This document shows, in pieces, positions 21,560 through 33,758 of a DNA stretch of 64,000 nt. How positions within the stretch are numbered: the first letter of the stretch is position 1; every line of letters begins with the position of its first letter. Below the pieces are notes generated by a model. That model saw only the letters and a program-made list of their open reading frames with translations, did no database searches and was not told the DNA's origin. The position numbers and the translations under genes were made by a program. This DNA comes from Neltuma alba (taxonomy: Eukaryota > Streptophyta > Magnoliopsida > Fabales > Fabaceae): positions 186,001-250,000 of the forward strand of contig NW_021637179.1 in the NCBI RefSeq assembly GCF_004799145.2. The letters run 5' to 3'.

Positions 21560-22340
21560 CAGAGAGGGACAAGAGAAGTACGTAAGTACGTGGTAGATTG
21601 GATATTCTTTTTGTATTATGAATTTAGGGGGTTCCCGATTGAGTTTCTAAATGTTTAGATTTTAGAATGTGTGTAAATACATATTGCAATAAGCCAATAA
21701 ACATCCTCATATTTGTGATAAAGTAATCAATAATCTATATGATTGTGCTTCTATTTTGTGCTTGTGATATAAATTAATGCCAACTGTATATTTCAAAAAT
21801 TGGGAATAAATCTCTCATTGAGAAAATAATTGACAAATGGTCCTTATGAACTTTGTATAACTCAACTTTTATCATATGCAACTTAATTTTTCTTATGTGT
21901 AATCTATCTTCTTTTGTGTGCAATTATTATTTCTTATGCAACTCAACTTCTTTTTGTGCAACTCAACTTTTTTTGGTATGCAAGTCATCTTTTCTATATG
22001 TAAACTAGTCCTTTATATCTAAATAATTATTTCGTGCAAATTATTTTTCCTTTGTGTAACTCCATTTCTCTTATGTGTAACTTATCTTTCTTTGTGTAAT
22101 CTATCCTCCCAGAGACTGTTTGTCAATTAAATTTCTAATGAATAATTTATTTTCAATTTTCCCTTGTATATTCTCTATCCATTGCATGTTGGAGTTGTCA
22201 GTCCTGAAATCTTCTACAACAGCCTTCATGGTCTTGAAGAGTTTTAGACTTCTACAAGGTTGACCAGTTAACTATGTCCGGTTGGAGTGAGCAAAAACAG
22301 TGAAGAACCTCAATTGTAACACTAGTTGCGGCCTAAGTTG
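21560..22340. other. GPAT 3' flank with a TGTGCAACTC-like repeat
   Basis: Conserved with 50,250-50,870 (TTGGATATTCTTTT, GGGTTCCCGATTGAGTTTCT). From 21,850 to 22,120 a degenerate unit around CTTTTGTGCAACTCAACTT recurs every 25-35 bp. Probably the former GPAT 3' UTR and flank. No gene. Confidence 0.55.
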
Positions 22341-22344
22341 TTTT

Positions 22345-23735
22345 TAACTAGATGCAAGTATTAAGTATACTTATGTTATCTCAGAATAATAAATATAATA
22401 GTGATTTTGCAAATTTTATCGACCAAGCAAAGAGCCAAAGACCAAGTCAAGGTTGTACTTTTGGGCTTCTGCCACCAGAGTCAACAAGTCGATACCTTTA
22501 CCATTCCCTACTTGGTTTCTCTCCGCGTCAATTCCTAGGCCCTTATTCCGAGTTACGCTCCTCTTGTCGCGAGACGATTCTCTGGGAACAGGCAGTGTGG
22601 CGTGGTGGGGAGCGTTTGATTAAGGTTAGTAGTAGATAGCTTTGATGATTTTTTTGTTTGGTCTGTAACAAAAATCTTAGTATAATCTCTGCTATACTCT
22701 GCTTTCGAAATTCCTGAGGAATTAAACACTTTTGATCTCTTCCCCATTTTTTGAGTTTCTGTTAAGCTCTTGTGGTGCCTTATCTGAGCTTAAACACTTT
22801 TAATTTATTTTGTTTGAATTCAATCCTTTGACTTATTATAGGCATCAATCCTTGAGTTAAAAACCATTTTAATATTATTATTTTAAATTTATAGAATTTC
22901 ATTCACTTTATGAAATTTCTTATCATCTTATTTAACACAGTTTTAGTATTGGTTTATTTCTATAAATGAAATTTCATCAAATTTATAAATCAAAATTACG
23001 AAATCAAATAATGAGGGTCTCATGTTTTTTGGTTAAATAAATTATGAACAGAATGAGAGATCTTGTATGCCATCGGACCAGGATTTAGAAATTTGTGGGA
23101 AGTGTGTTAGCCATAGCGGGCCTGGTTTGCTTTGGTCTCAGCTCCCCCTACAAAATCTCATTCGGAAAGTTTGGTATTGGCGATCTCCTTCTTTATCTAT
23201 TCCTCGGTTTAATGATAGGGTGCCTCATCTTGTGGGGCAAGAGAATTCGAGTTTCAGAGAAATTCCAAGGCCCTGTGGCAGCTCTAATGTTTGATGTGAT
23301 CTGTTTGATCTCCGTGGTGAATGACAAACTTGTGCCAAAATCAGATGCATTAAGCATTATCTCGTATGGTTCATTTGCCTTGATGTCACTGTCCATGTCA
23401 AGGAAGTTTGAGCTCGGATTCGAAACTGGCTTCTCCAGTTTTTTCCTGTCATTGTTTGCCACACAACTTTTCAAAATCAAGTGGATCCGACTACCTTTAG
23501 CATTAGTTTTCTGCTCGCTTATCATTAGTCTTCGCCACTACTCAGAATCCGTGGTAGAGGACGTTGGTCCCATCAGTCCAAGTAATATTCAAGCAACTGA
23601 ACCTGTTACTTGAACTAACATGTGTTACATCCTTGTGTATTTTCTTTTTTGCAGTGGCAAGATTCCCCAGGGATGGATGAAGATTCAGGGCAAAGCCTAC
23701 TATGTGGGCAAGGGCAGGGACAACGGCAGCTAAGG
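22345..23735 (+). pseudogene. six-TM family copy P5 (5' part of a chimera)
   Basis: An untranslated exon-like block (22,420-22,625, ending TTAAG|GTTAGTAG) and a 5' intron precede exon 2. The homologous ATG at 23,053 meets TAG after eleven codons, with the same 1-nt loss as copy P1. From about 23,095 the frame is otherwise open to 23,613: GSVLAIAGL, FGLSSPYKISFGK, KSDALSIISYG, SMSRKFELGFETG and the last segment LPLALVFC. It belongs to the TQLFK subgroup. Exon 3 (about 23,655-23,735) starts WQDSPGMDEDSGQSLL and then turns into degenerate IQM sequence ending CAGCTAAG|GTATTC. The IQM exons follow directly downstream. Confidence 0.8.
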
Positions 23736-23995
23736 TATTCAATCTTCTAAATCTAATGAATTCAATTTTCTATAAATTACTTTTATCATACTTATATGAC
23801 TCTTTATATAATCATTCATTTGAGAAAAAGAATAATACGAAAGTGTGAATGTGCATGAGGCTTACTTTTCTTCTTTACCTCTCTGGATACACACCAATTA
23901 CTTTATAATTACAAAGAATTTGGATTGCTGTGGAGTTTAACTAATAATTTCTTTATTAATTTTTTTTCCTAGCTTCTAACTGAATTTTTACTCAG

Positions 23996-25465
23996 GTAGG
24001 AAAAGGTTTGTCCAAGAATGAGAAGGCATGAAAACTAGCCTTGCGACATTGGCTTGAAGTTGTAAGACCTTAAAGCCTTCTCTATTCTTACCCATTATTC
24101 CAATATGTTACTACTTCCGATTCTTAATATAAAAGCTTATTAGACTTTTATTTTAGTTCTAATTATAAGATCTCAATCCACTTTGTTTCTCATATTTATT
24201 TATTTTTTCCAAAGTAGTCCCAGTGATAATAGTAGTTCTAGTCAATACATTTGATTAAAAAGGGTATGTTAGGAAAGATAACACCTATTTACTTAAATTA
24301 AGTCAACTAGCTCTTATATTAAGTTACTGTTTGGTGTGAGGGAAAGGGAGGGGAGGGGAAGGAAAATTTTCCCTCCCTTCCCCTCCTCTCATTTTCCCTC
24401 ATACCAAATAGACCCTAAGATCAGGAGGTAGTAGTTAAGAAGAGTACTCTTTATGATCTTGAGGCTTTTGAACAACAGGTTTGATCCATATTAAGTATTG
24501 ACAACGTTACTTTCTTTTTGCTTTGCACAGATTGACCCACGTCATCGATATGGTCACAATCTACGCCTCTATTATGATGTCTGGCTTAGAAGCCAAAGCA
24601 GCGAACCATTTTTCTACTGGTAGACACTCCTTCTGAAATTTAATCTCTTCATTGTGATTACCATGAAACATGGTAGATGAGGAACTAATAAGGATCTGGA
24701 TGGGTAATTTCTTGCTTTTATTACATTTAGGTTGGACGTAGGAGAAGGCAAAGAAGCAAAATTTTGAGAGATGTCGAAGGAACAAAATTCAATGCCAATG
24801 CATTAAATATCTTGGACCAGTAAGTTCTCGCTTGTGTAAATAAAGATATATTTATTTTAAACATGCGTTTTAATTAGATATTGATTCATATCCAATAGAC
24901 CCAGCTATGAAGATTCACTTTTTATTTGGCCTGAGTCTATCTAAAACCTGCTACTGCTATATCCCATATAGCTGACTGATGGTGGCACCATTGCAGAAAG
25001 AAAGGGAAGAATATGAAGTTATTGTTGAAGGAGGCAAGCTGGTGTATAAACAGAATGGGAAGTTTTTGGATACTGAAGATGGATCCAGATGGATGTTTGT
25101 TCTGAGCCCCACAAGGTGTTTGTATGTGGGATGAAAGCAGAAGGGTTTGTTTCATCACTCTAGCTTCCTGGCTGGAGCTGCAACCACAGCAGCGGGAAGA
25201 TTAGTGGCTCATCAGGGTGTCCTTAAGGTACTAATAGCGTAATACATCGCACAGCATGATTACTTTCATTCTATTACTTTTAACTTTCTGGTACTTTCCC
25301 TGGAGCAGATTCACTTATAAGTGTTGTTGCATTAAAACGTTTCAGGTTATTTGGCTTTATAGTACATACTACCTTCCTACAGAAGAAAACTTCAGAGAAG
25401 TCATTAGCTTTCTTGATGAGCACAATTTAGACCTCTCCACTGTCAAAAAAATTAAGATGTTATAA
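23996..25465 (+). pseudogene. IQM C-terminal half (copy 2, most complete)
   Basis: Five consecutive IQM-type exons with intact-looking introns: 23,996-24,061 (VGKGLSKNEKA-stop-KLALRHWLE), 24,531-24,619 (DPRHRYGHNLRLYYDVW...PFFYW), 24,731-24,819 (LDVGEGKE then a frameshift; QCQCIKYLGP in the next frame), 24,997-25,227 (KEREEYEVIVEGGKLVYKQN...AGRLVAHQGVLK) and 25,346-25,465 (YLPTEENFREVISFLDEHN, natural-type stop). The lesions are TGA in exon 1 of this set, a 1-nt insertion in the third, and TGA after CLYVG in the fourth. It follows the family-IQM hybrid exon of P5, so a chimeric transcription unit once existed or was assembled here. The calmodulin-binding IQ motif is not present. Confidence 0.88.
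24110..24432. mobile_element. Stowaway-like MITE with a nested G-rich hairpin
   Basis: TACTACTTCCGATTCTTAATA pairs with the end ...GATCAGGAGGTAGTA. Near its right end, 24,325-24,418 is a second palindrome (TGTTTGGTGTGAGGGAAAGG against CCCTCATACCAAATAGACCC) splitting TTATATTAAG from ATCAGGAGG. It lies in an IQM intron. Confidence 0.65.
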
Positions 25466-25567
25466 TATAGTAATTATGTGATATCTGACATGAATCAAAA
25501 AGAATTTAATAATTATTTTACGCAAGTAGAAAAACCAGAACTCATTTTGAACATGTAGAAACTTCTT

Positions 25568-25763
25568 TTTTTTTTTGATGAAACATCAGGGTATCCACTG
25601 GCGGACCCAGTGACTAATCCCTTCGCTGGCTTGTAGGCACCTCGATGGGTGGGACAGCTGGCCCGGGGTTTTAAAGCTTTTCCATGCCCAAGGCAAGGAT
25701 CGAACTCTCGACACTTGGTTAAGGGAGGATGAGCCCCCACCGCTCAACCACACCCCCCGGGTT
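25568..25763 (-). mobile_element. tRNA-derived SINE with 16-bp target duplication
   Basis: On the minus strand it starts with a pol III-like head (GTTGAGCGGTGGGGGCTCAT, then GAGTTCGATCCTTGCC as B box), passes GATTAGTCACTGGGTCCGCC, and ends GGATACCCTGATGTTTCATC plus poly(A). CATGTAGAAACTTCTT occurs at both ends (25,552-25,567 and 25,764-25,779). The body resembles the widespread plant Au-type SINE, by memory of its 3' region. Confidence 0.9.
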
Positions 25764-25779
25764 CATGTAGAAACTTCTT

Positions 25780-26840
25780 TGACATGGTAAACATATCACT
25801 GATTAATAAATAAAATAGTACGATTATTATACTTTTTTTTTAGCCAACGCAAGATTATTATACAAATTATTCATCCGCCCCTAAACATATGAATTAGTGG
25901 AGGGATTTATTTAGGTGCTATATTTAAGATTTAAATTCACTTTGTTTCATTAGATTTATAATTTATTTTCAAAAAAATTTCTGCTTTTGTTGGCATAAGC
26001 ATACTTATTAAGAGGGTTTTCATTAATCATAGTTTTCAATACAAATAATTAAAAGGATATATTAGGAAACAAATACATTTAATTTTCTTAATGCAAATTA
26101 GCTCTTGGCAAGAGTGCACCTTTATTCTAACCACTCTAGTACTTATTATTTATAAACGACTTTCAATTAATCCTCACAAACCAAAAAATAACAATTAAGT
26201 AAGGAAATATGTCTTAAATTAATAAACCTTGTTAAGTTTATCCTTATTTAATGTGTATGAAAAAGGGAGAATTTCTATTAACCCCCCTCTATAGAGATTT
26301 TATTTCCAGTTGCCCCCATGTAACTTTGAAATTTCATTGTGTCCTTTTGAGTATAAACTGAAATTAATTCCTGGAACGAGAGACACTAATAATGATATGG
26401 ATAGAGACAAGAAAAGTGAATTCACAAGTAAAATATGAAAATTTATAATCAAGATGAAAGAATTTACATAAAGAATAAGAATGTTTACATATTTTTTTTT
26501 TGGACCTAAAGAATGTTTACAGATTGAGTAAGATCATTTTGTTCTTAAACTATAAACTTAATTTGTAAATATTCTTATTCTTTTCGTAAATTTTTTAATT
26601 AATAGTTTGAGAGCAAAATGACATCACAAAATATTTTATGATGCTAAATGTACTTAGAAAAATATTTTAGGGTGATAGATACAACAAAAAATACTTTAAA
26701 CTACTAATTTAAGATGTTATAAATTAATACCAATCATATACTTCCTATCGGTTGCATGTTGGATTTATCAGCCCCGATATCTTCTTCAGCCTTTATGTGT
26801 CGAAGATTTTACAAGGGTAGCTCTAAACTTCGACAGGGTT
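25780..26840. other. AT-rich spacer, no gene seen
   Basis: Holds MITE-like arms (TATTTAAGATTTAAATTCAC near 25,920) and a possible degenerate inverted repeat around 26,270-26,700 (TTTCCAGTTGCCCCCATGTA). Near 26,740 it becomes GCATGTTGGATTTATCAGCC, the flank also seen at 22,180, before copy P6. Confidence 0.45.
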
Positions 26841-27029
26841 GAGCAGTCTACTATGTCCAGTTGGAGTTAGCAAAAACAGGGAAGGCCCTCAGTTATAACA
26901 TTACAATGCGGCCTAACTTGATAATTAGTTTTTCTAAGATGTCACAAGCGGGCTCAAAAATTGATTTTCTCTTTGCTTGTATGTTTGGGGCGAAACCGTA
27001 ATGCTCTATTGACCAAAGAGTACCAATGC

Positions 27030-27720
27030 ACTTGCCCGAAAAGATTATCATCTCGTATGGTCCATTCACCTTGATGTCGCTGTCCATGTCAAGGAAGTCT
27101 GAGCCTGGATTCGAAACAGGGTTCTCAACTTTTTTCCTGTCCCTTTTTGTGGAAGAACTTCTCAAATCAGCTGGATCTTCTTGCCGATTGCATATCTTTT
27201 CTGCTTGTTCATCTTTATCCTCCGCCGCAACTCAGAATCCGGAGGACAGGTTAGTTCCATCAGTCGAAATGGCTCTCATAACAGTGAAGTTGTTGGGGAT
27301 GTAAACTTCAATAAGGCGGTCTTAAATTGAGTTTTGCAGCAATATATTCAAGCAATTGAACCTGTTACTTGAACTAACATGTATTTTATGCTTGTGGATT
27401 TTGTTTTTTTGCAGAGCCAAGAGTCCCAAGGGATGGGAGAAGTTTCAGGCCAAAGCCTGTCATCCACGAGCAGTCAACAAAATAATCAAGAGGAGCCTTC
27501 TCAAGCTGTAAGTGACCACAACGGCATATAAATATTCGGTATTTGGATATAATTCTCTAGTCTCCTGTTAAATGACTCGACACTTATCATCGCTTGCGTA
27601 CAGATGCATCATTGCCCAAGTAACGGAGAAGCTTCGGATGGAAGCATGGTAGAGTGGGACAATCAGCAAAATAATGAATATGATGAAACCCGCTTGTTTT
27701 TTCCGGCTGTTAGTGACGAT
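27030..27720 (+). pseudogene. six-TM family copy P6 (3' part of exon 2 plus two tail exons)
   Basis: Begins abruptly in exon 2 (ATCATCTCGTATGGTCCATT) and reads SYGPFTLMSLSMSRKSEPG, FETGFSTFFLSLFVEELLK, so it belongs to the same subgroup as the intact genes. A 1-nt loss after CTCAAATCAG shifts the frame in the last segment. The donor GGACAG|GTTAGTT is kept. Tail exons 27,415-27,507 (SQESQGMGEVSGQSL) and 27,604-27,708 (MHHCPSNGEASDGS...) are open and in phase 0. It has no start or upstream exon. Confidence 0.75.
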
Positions 27721-29039
27721 ATCCAATATGAATATTCATTCTATTGATATGCTTCTCTAGTCTCTCATGCAGCACACACTGTCACTGCGGCAAGAGGATT
27801 ATAGGAAAGAGATATAGAACCAGAGAGGAGGGAGAGAGAAGCGAGGAACAGAAACGGAGGGGAAGAGAGATAGAACAAGAAAAGAGGGCAATGTAGTTAT
27901 TTCAAAAGGCATCAAATAATATTTCATTCATCAAAAGACATGCAAACGTTTCAGGCTCTTGTTGGACATAGGGCCAAGCACTGTTTGACCACATGAGAAG
28001 ACACAGAGCCACCCTCAACGGCGTTGTCATCGACCTTACCTTGACCCCTCTCGAGAATGACTCAGGCTCTTTTTTAGCAGTGAGGGACCTGAGATGGATA
28101 CCCTCATCTGATTCCATTCGTTCTTCTGGTGTGATTCCAGTGTTGTGATAGAGGAATTGTTATGGGCATGAGAATCTGGTCTCAAAAAGGCTTTCTTTAT
28201 CTTAGCGTGGTCAGCCTAATTTATGACAGATCTTTTTGCGTTCTACCAGAAATTTTTCTTCCCTCGAAACGGCAATTTTAGGTATGGCTCTGAATTCTAT
28301 CAGCATGTCACTAATGATTTTATACATGCAGAATAATTTGTCGCCAATGATATCTTTTTTATTCCTATGCCTATAGCCGCTCTCAAGCCCAAATAAAGGA
28401 GAAGGGTTGTCTTGACAGCCAACATAAAACTCGAAACACCAACAGGGGTTGGGTCTAGCGGAAGGAGTTAGTTCCCCACAACATAGTGAACCAAAGTTCA
28501 AATCCCTGTTGGAAGATGTGCCTACATTTAGTGCCCGACAGTGCCTCGAATAGGATTACCTCTAATAGGAGGATACTTATGCTTTAGCAGAAAAGATAAA
28601 ACTCAGAACCTTGAGTTGAAGTCATTTCTGGTCATTTAATTGCTTAAAATACTACTCTATTTCAGCATAATACATATGACATTGTCTACCACTCTAGTTT
28701 AGCACACCACTATTTGGAACTGTGAACAAGTATGCTAAACTGTATAACTTGAGTATGTTGTGTATTAGAAAAAGAAGAAGGAAACTTGAGTATATTATTG
28801 GAAGGGAGAGATGACAAGGTTTGTCTTCTTGCTGCTACTCACCAATTGCTCTCTGAGGTCATTGAATGACCAGAATCTTTCTCTGTCAGAGCTCTGGTAG
28901 CTTAGTGTCTGCATTATAAAAGCTGAGCTTTCTTGTTATGTAAAATTCTAGTAACTGGACCTTCTTTCTTCTTTTGAAATTAGGTGATAGACAGATATTG
29001 TTGGAAGAAGCATGCTTTGTAAGTGAACAAATGTTTGGG
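27721..29039. other. spacer between P6 and P7 with SINE-like head and unknown remnants
   Basis: 27,780-27,910 matches the intron-4 sequence of the intact genes (GGATTATAGGAAAGAGATAT). Minus-strand frames at 28,117-27,902 and 28,501-28,211 (FYVGCQDNPSPLFGLESGY...) may be gene fragments, but I do not recognise them and no paralogue here supports them. At 28,447-28,512 TCTAGCGGAAGGAGTT and AGTTCAAATCCCTGTT resemble pol III A and B boxes, suggesting a SINE head. Confidence 0.4.
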
Positions 29040-30560
29040 ATCTTAGCTTAACCCATTGCATTTGTTTTCTGCTTGGTCATCTTTGTTCTTCGCCGCAGCT
29101 CAGAATCCGGAGTACAGTTTGGTTCCAGCAGTCCAAACGTCTGTCATCAAGTTGAAGTTGGTCCTCCAAATGCAGCTGTCATAGACATTGGCGTTGAAGA
29201 CACCGACGAGGAGGTCTTAATTGACTTTTGCAGCAAACTATTGAAGCAATTGAACCTGTTACTTGAACTAATATGCATGTGTTTTATCGTTAAGGATTTT
29301 GTCTTTTGCAGAGCCAAGATCCGTCAGGGATGGAAGAAGTTTCAGGGCAGAGCTTGTTATCTAGGAACAGTCAGCAACATAGCCAGGAGGAGCCTTCTGA
29401 AGCTGTAACTGACCAAAACAGAAGAATATAAATATTCAGTTTACTGATGTCATGTCTCTAGTCTCCTATATTAATTGACTTATTATCACCCTCTTACGGA
29501 TGCATCATTCCCATATTCATATCTCATTCATCAAGTTAAATGCCTCCTGCATATGTTGCATGGCGGCTATTCATAGAAGCCACTTGCTTCCCAATGAGCC
29601 ATGTGCCTTCATGGCCCCATTATGACCCTATTCATCGTAAGGCTGAGGATTAATATACTTTGTTACGATTGAACTCATCTCCTTGCCCTCCTCCGTTTTC
29701 CCTCCTCTCCCCCACCATCTCTGTTCTGTATTCCCTTTATTCTTTCCCTCTGTTTCTGTAACAACTCTTCTCCTCTGTTTGAATCCTGAGTGGCAGCGTG
29801 TTACATGGCGCCTGTCTCCTATTAAATGACTGAACATGTTTTGTTGCTTTCATACAGGCCCATCATTCCTCGGGGATTGGAGAAGTTTCAGAAGAAAGCA
29901 CGTCAGATAGGAGCAATGAGCAAAATAACCAACAAGAGCAACATCCTTCGTCCTTGCCGGCTGTAGGTGATCAAATCAATATTAACGTTTAGGTAGGTGA
30001 ATTTTCGGTCACGTGTTAATGGCTTGCATGTTTTGCAGGAATCCTCGGACGAAGATCGTGTTTCATCAGGGAACAACAGGATCATGAATTCATGATCCAA
30101 AACGGCTGGATGCACAGTGCTCCACCAGCCCCGCCACGGGAACTCCCAGGGTCATCCTCTTAAACACCCTTCGCCTCCGCTGTTTCTGTTCAATGTTTAG
30201 AGTCATGGTACATGCGCAAGATTCTTTAGATGGTTAAAGAAAATATATAGTTGAATTTGATGGCGGTGTTGTTATTGTTATTATTGTTTAATGTTTAATT
30301 TAAAAGTTGAAGAGTCTGTTATGCCCATCCCTCCTGTTCTCTACTGTAATTTCATTAAACATAAGATATGCTTTACGATAATTTCTACATTATATTTATG
30401 ACTTGCTAATTGAGAATTTCTACGTTATATTTAGAAGTATGGTGTTGTGCAGGAGGAGGCGGAGGCAGATCAGTATTAGAATTCAAAACATGTCAGGGGG
30501 CCTTGGGTGCGCGCTTGGGCGATGGCAGGGGCAGGTCAGCAGGTGGCCCCGTCCTTTTTT
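29040..30560 (+). pseudogene. six-TM family copy P7 (exon 2 end plus tail)
   Basis: Starts inside the last membrane segment (CATTTGTTTTCTGCTTGGTC; FVLRRSSESGVQ). As in P2 the donor is replaced by TTTGG. Tail exons: 29,312-29,404 (SQDPSGMEEVSGQSLLSRNS), 29,858-29,962 (AHHSSGIGEVSEESTSDRSN) and from 30,039 (ESSDEDRVSSGNN). The last is cut by TGA at 30,093-30,095, caused by a small insertion that makes the palindrome ATCATGAATTCATGAT; the paralogue at 53,652 lacks it. A last-exon remnant follows at about 30,453 (GGAGGAGGCGGAGGC). Confidence 0.75.
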
Positions 30561-31439
30561 TTTTTTTTTTTTTAAATTCCCAAGTTACCAACCGTCCAAA
30601 GTAATTTATAATTTAGAATAGATTGCTCCTGTAGTCTAGAATGTTGGCCCGCTTTCTTGGGTTCACACTACTCTTAGAAATTGGCATGTTCCCCACGCAC
30701 CGTGCTCCCATCTGATCTGTGCAACTATTGTGGACTTTGCTCAGAAGCACGGAAGTAGTATCTCAAATATGACTGTGTCTAACAAAAGTGAAATTTTATA
30801 TAACACCGAAATGAGTTTTTAATTAGCAATACAAAAAGGGAAACAAAAGTAAAGAAAAAGTCATGGGAACAAGCTTCTCTCCCAAAATTTTCCCTAATAC
30901 ACATGCATTATTTATACAAGAGTACTATTTCAAATAATTAATTTAATTAATTTTTTTAATCTATTTAAATTAGTTAACTAGTTTTTATATTAAAAATTAG
31001 AGATAGCATTATTGACATTAATAACATTTTAAATAATCATCGCTGCCAAAAAAACATTTCTCCAGTGATAGAGTGGCAGGCAATGCCCATTTTATGCATC
31101 GAGAACCATATCCTAGAATTAGTTTATTTCATGATTAGGTTTTGAAAAACGATTTTCTGACTAAAGTAGAATAAAGATTTGAGTCCAAAAAAGGGGCAGA
31201 ACAAAGATTAATGGCTTACGGTATGCTGAATTCTCAAATTTTGTCTTTTTTTTTTTTTTTGCCAAGATACTGAATTCTTATCATAATTTTACCTACATGT
31301 GTCAAGGCCATTAGCAGCTAATAATTTCAAATAATTATTTCTCGTCAAATTCTTAAAGAGCCAAAAATCTCCCATTCAACATAAAAAAAACTCCCAATAA
31401 ACTATTCTGATAATTTAGATTACAATCTCTTTCCAGTTG
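30561..31439. other. 3' flank of P7
   Basis: Matches 54,656-55,900 in unit II (AGATTGCTCCTGTAGTC, GAAATGAGTTTTTAATTAGC, GGCAGGCAATGCCCATTTTA). Unit II has extra sequence, including a LINE tail at the left edge. No gene seen. Confidence 0.55.
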
Positions 31440-33270
31440 ATGATGCAATTTTTCCCATCAACTATTTAAATCAACTATTTAAACGGGTGCAATTTCACCC
31501 TTTGACTAACTAGAGCAAAAAAAACGAGCTGAACCCGTTAGGCCGACCAGTTTAAACTTAAAAATTGTGAGGGCCTGACAGTACTCCAAGAGATTAGTTT
31601 CTTACCGTCCGGGTGGGAGGAAACCCTGTGCAACCAAAAAAAATATATGTTTAAAAGGGCTAGTCCTGTAGGGCTGAGGGCCTAAAAAGGCCAACCCTAG
31701 AGGGTCTGGGGTAAACCTATTTAGGTTTTTTTTTAATTTTTTATATAATATTAATATTATTAATTTTTTTTATATTATTAATGATATTTTAAATATTTAG
31801 TTACTATTATCATTTTGAAATTAAATTTCATAAGATTGTTTGATCTATTTGGTTTTAAACAATGATTTGTTCAATTAAATTTTAGACTAATGGGCTAATT
31901 TTGACTTCAATGACAATTTGATTTATATTATATGTATTGATATTTTTAAACTATATATATTTAATAAGAGAATATTTTTATACTCATATAACTTGTAATT
32001 CTATAATTTGAATTAGAAATTTATGAGGTTTAACAGTAATATATCTCAAACTAAAATAAAGGAAGAGCTAATTAAACTGCAAAATTTAAGAATGAAATTT
32101 TTATGAAGAAGAAAACCTTGATATTCGTACCACTAAAGAAGAACATACTCATAAAAAAAAGCAACTGATGATGGTGATAATAAAGTTGCAAAAAAATGAT
32201 GATAATATTTGTCTGTTGCACATTTGCATTTTTAATGGCACTTTTAGATGTTGTCATCTTATTGATGGATGTTCTAGATATTTTTAGATGTTGGTGGATA
32301 TTTAAATATAATGATGTTTGATGTTTGTGACTTAATTTTATTCATATTTATGCTTCTTATTAGTAATTTTGTTTCTTTAATTTTATTTTTTTGATAAAAC
32401 AAATAGAAAATATCAAAAGTTGCATTTTTACCTGAACGGCTCAAAAGCGGGATGATTCTGAGCCTATTATTCCTAAAATTTCGGCTCCGCAGGGTCTGTG
32501 ACCCTGAAGGGTCGGGTCGGGTCTGTATTTCTAGTGTTATGACTAACAAATATGATAACTACTGGTTTTCCATTTTCATGTAAGCATTAAAAATGCCACT
32601 TATATTTTTGAAAAAAAGTAAAAACACCATCCACCGTCTGAACTGAGACGAAGCTTCTTCCCCCAGTTCTTGGGTTTTGTGCTCAAAGGTTGAGGCGATT
32701 GGGAGAGTGCGGCAAGAAAAACGGTGATGATATTCAAAGTTCAATGGTGAAATCCACTTTCTTCAACAAGTATTTTCTTTATTTTTTTGCTGCAATTACA
32801 AATCTTTCTTTATATTTTCTACATTAATTCAAAGCTTCACCCTCTCACTTCATCTCTCCCTCCCTATTGCAATCACTTTCCCAAATTAAACCCACCAGCG
32901 AATCTACTACCCCTCCAACTCCAAACGCCACAAGCTAATCAAAGATTTAATCTTTTCCTCGCACGCACACCACCATCTTTATTGATGGATTTTCCCCAGT
33001 TACCTCGTCTCGTCTTCTTCACTCGTACATGGGTTTCAGTTTTACAATCCTTGGATTTTCGATTCATTCAGAATGAGGTGCTTTTTTGTTTTGTTTTTTT
33101 TGGTAAAAAAAACACAAGTGGCATTATTAAATACTTACATGGCATTTTTAATGATTACATGGAAATGGAAAAATGGCAGTTATTATATTGAGGGACAAAA
33201 TTGCACCTTTAAATACTTTAAGTGTTAGTTACATCTTTAAAAATAGTTTGGAATGTTAAGCATACAGTTA
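31440..33270. mobile_element. composite element flanked by long inverted repeats (unit I copy)
   Basis: Outer arms: AATTTTTCCCATCAACTATTT and CGGGTGCAATTTCACCC on the left, GGGACAAAATTGCACC and GTTAGTTACATCTTTAAAAA on the right (arms clearer in unit II at 56,045-59,625). Inside, 31,505-32,530 is bounded by family-name-like text (GGCCGACCAG; GGGTCGGGTCGGGTCTGT), typical of degenerate hAT-type non-autonomous elements, though that class is tentative. 32,610-33,090 holds a GC-richer block (CGTCTGAACTGAGACGAAGC, CATGGGTTTCAGTT) that looks like old gene sequence. No complete ORF. Confidence 0.5.
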
Positions 33271-33758
33271 CTCAAAATTTATGAATACTTTTGTACTTTT
33301 ACTTCATGTAAATAAAAATATTAAAAATTAATTTTAGAATATTCCAGTCAAATCCACATTTCCAATGATGCGAACCTAAGTAAAGATAACTCGTTCTTTC
33401 TTCATTACGATGATTATTCGTGGTAGAAAAATACCGCAAAAAAAAAAAAAGGTGGTGGCATTTATTCGTGCGTTCTGCCGTTTGTTAGGTCTTGAGTTCA
33501 TCGTCATTGTCTTTGTTAGCATGTTTTCGTCCCTATCTCTGTTGTGTAAGTCTCTTCTCCCTTCCTCTCATTGCTTAAATGTTTTATGATTCTTGGAACC
33601 TTAAATAGATAATACTGCTATTACATTGATACGTGATTTTGACAATGGACGTTTGTTTTAATAACTTATAATTTGTTGAGAGACTTTTATGCAAATTTAG
33701 ATTGAAATTTTTTGAGGTTGTGTTTGATTGTTGTTAAATGGCATGAATAAGTTAGTTA
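33271..33758. other. conserved spacer with a 5'-exon-like segment
   Basis: 33,473-33,545 (TTCTGCCGTTTGTTAGGTCT ... CTATCTCTGTTGT) ends at a good donor, GTAAGTCTC, and is conserved at about 59,795-59,872 in unit II. It could be the first exon of the gene that once ran into the IQM fragment. Short, and not recognised. Confidence 0.4.
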
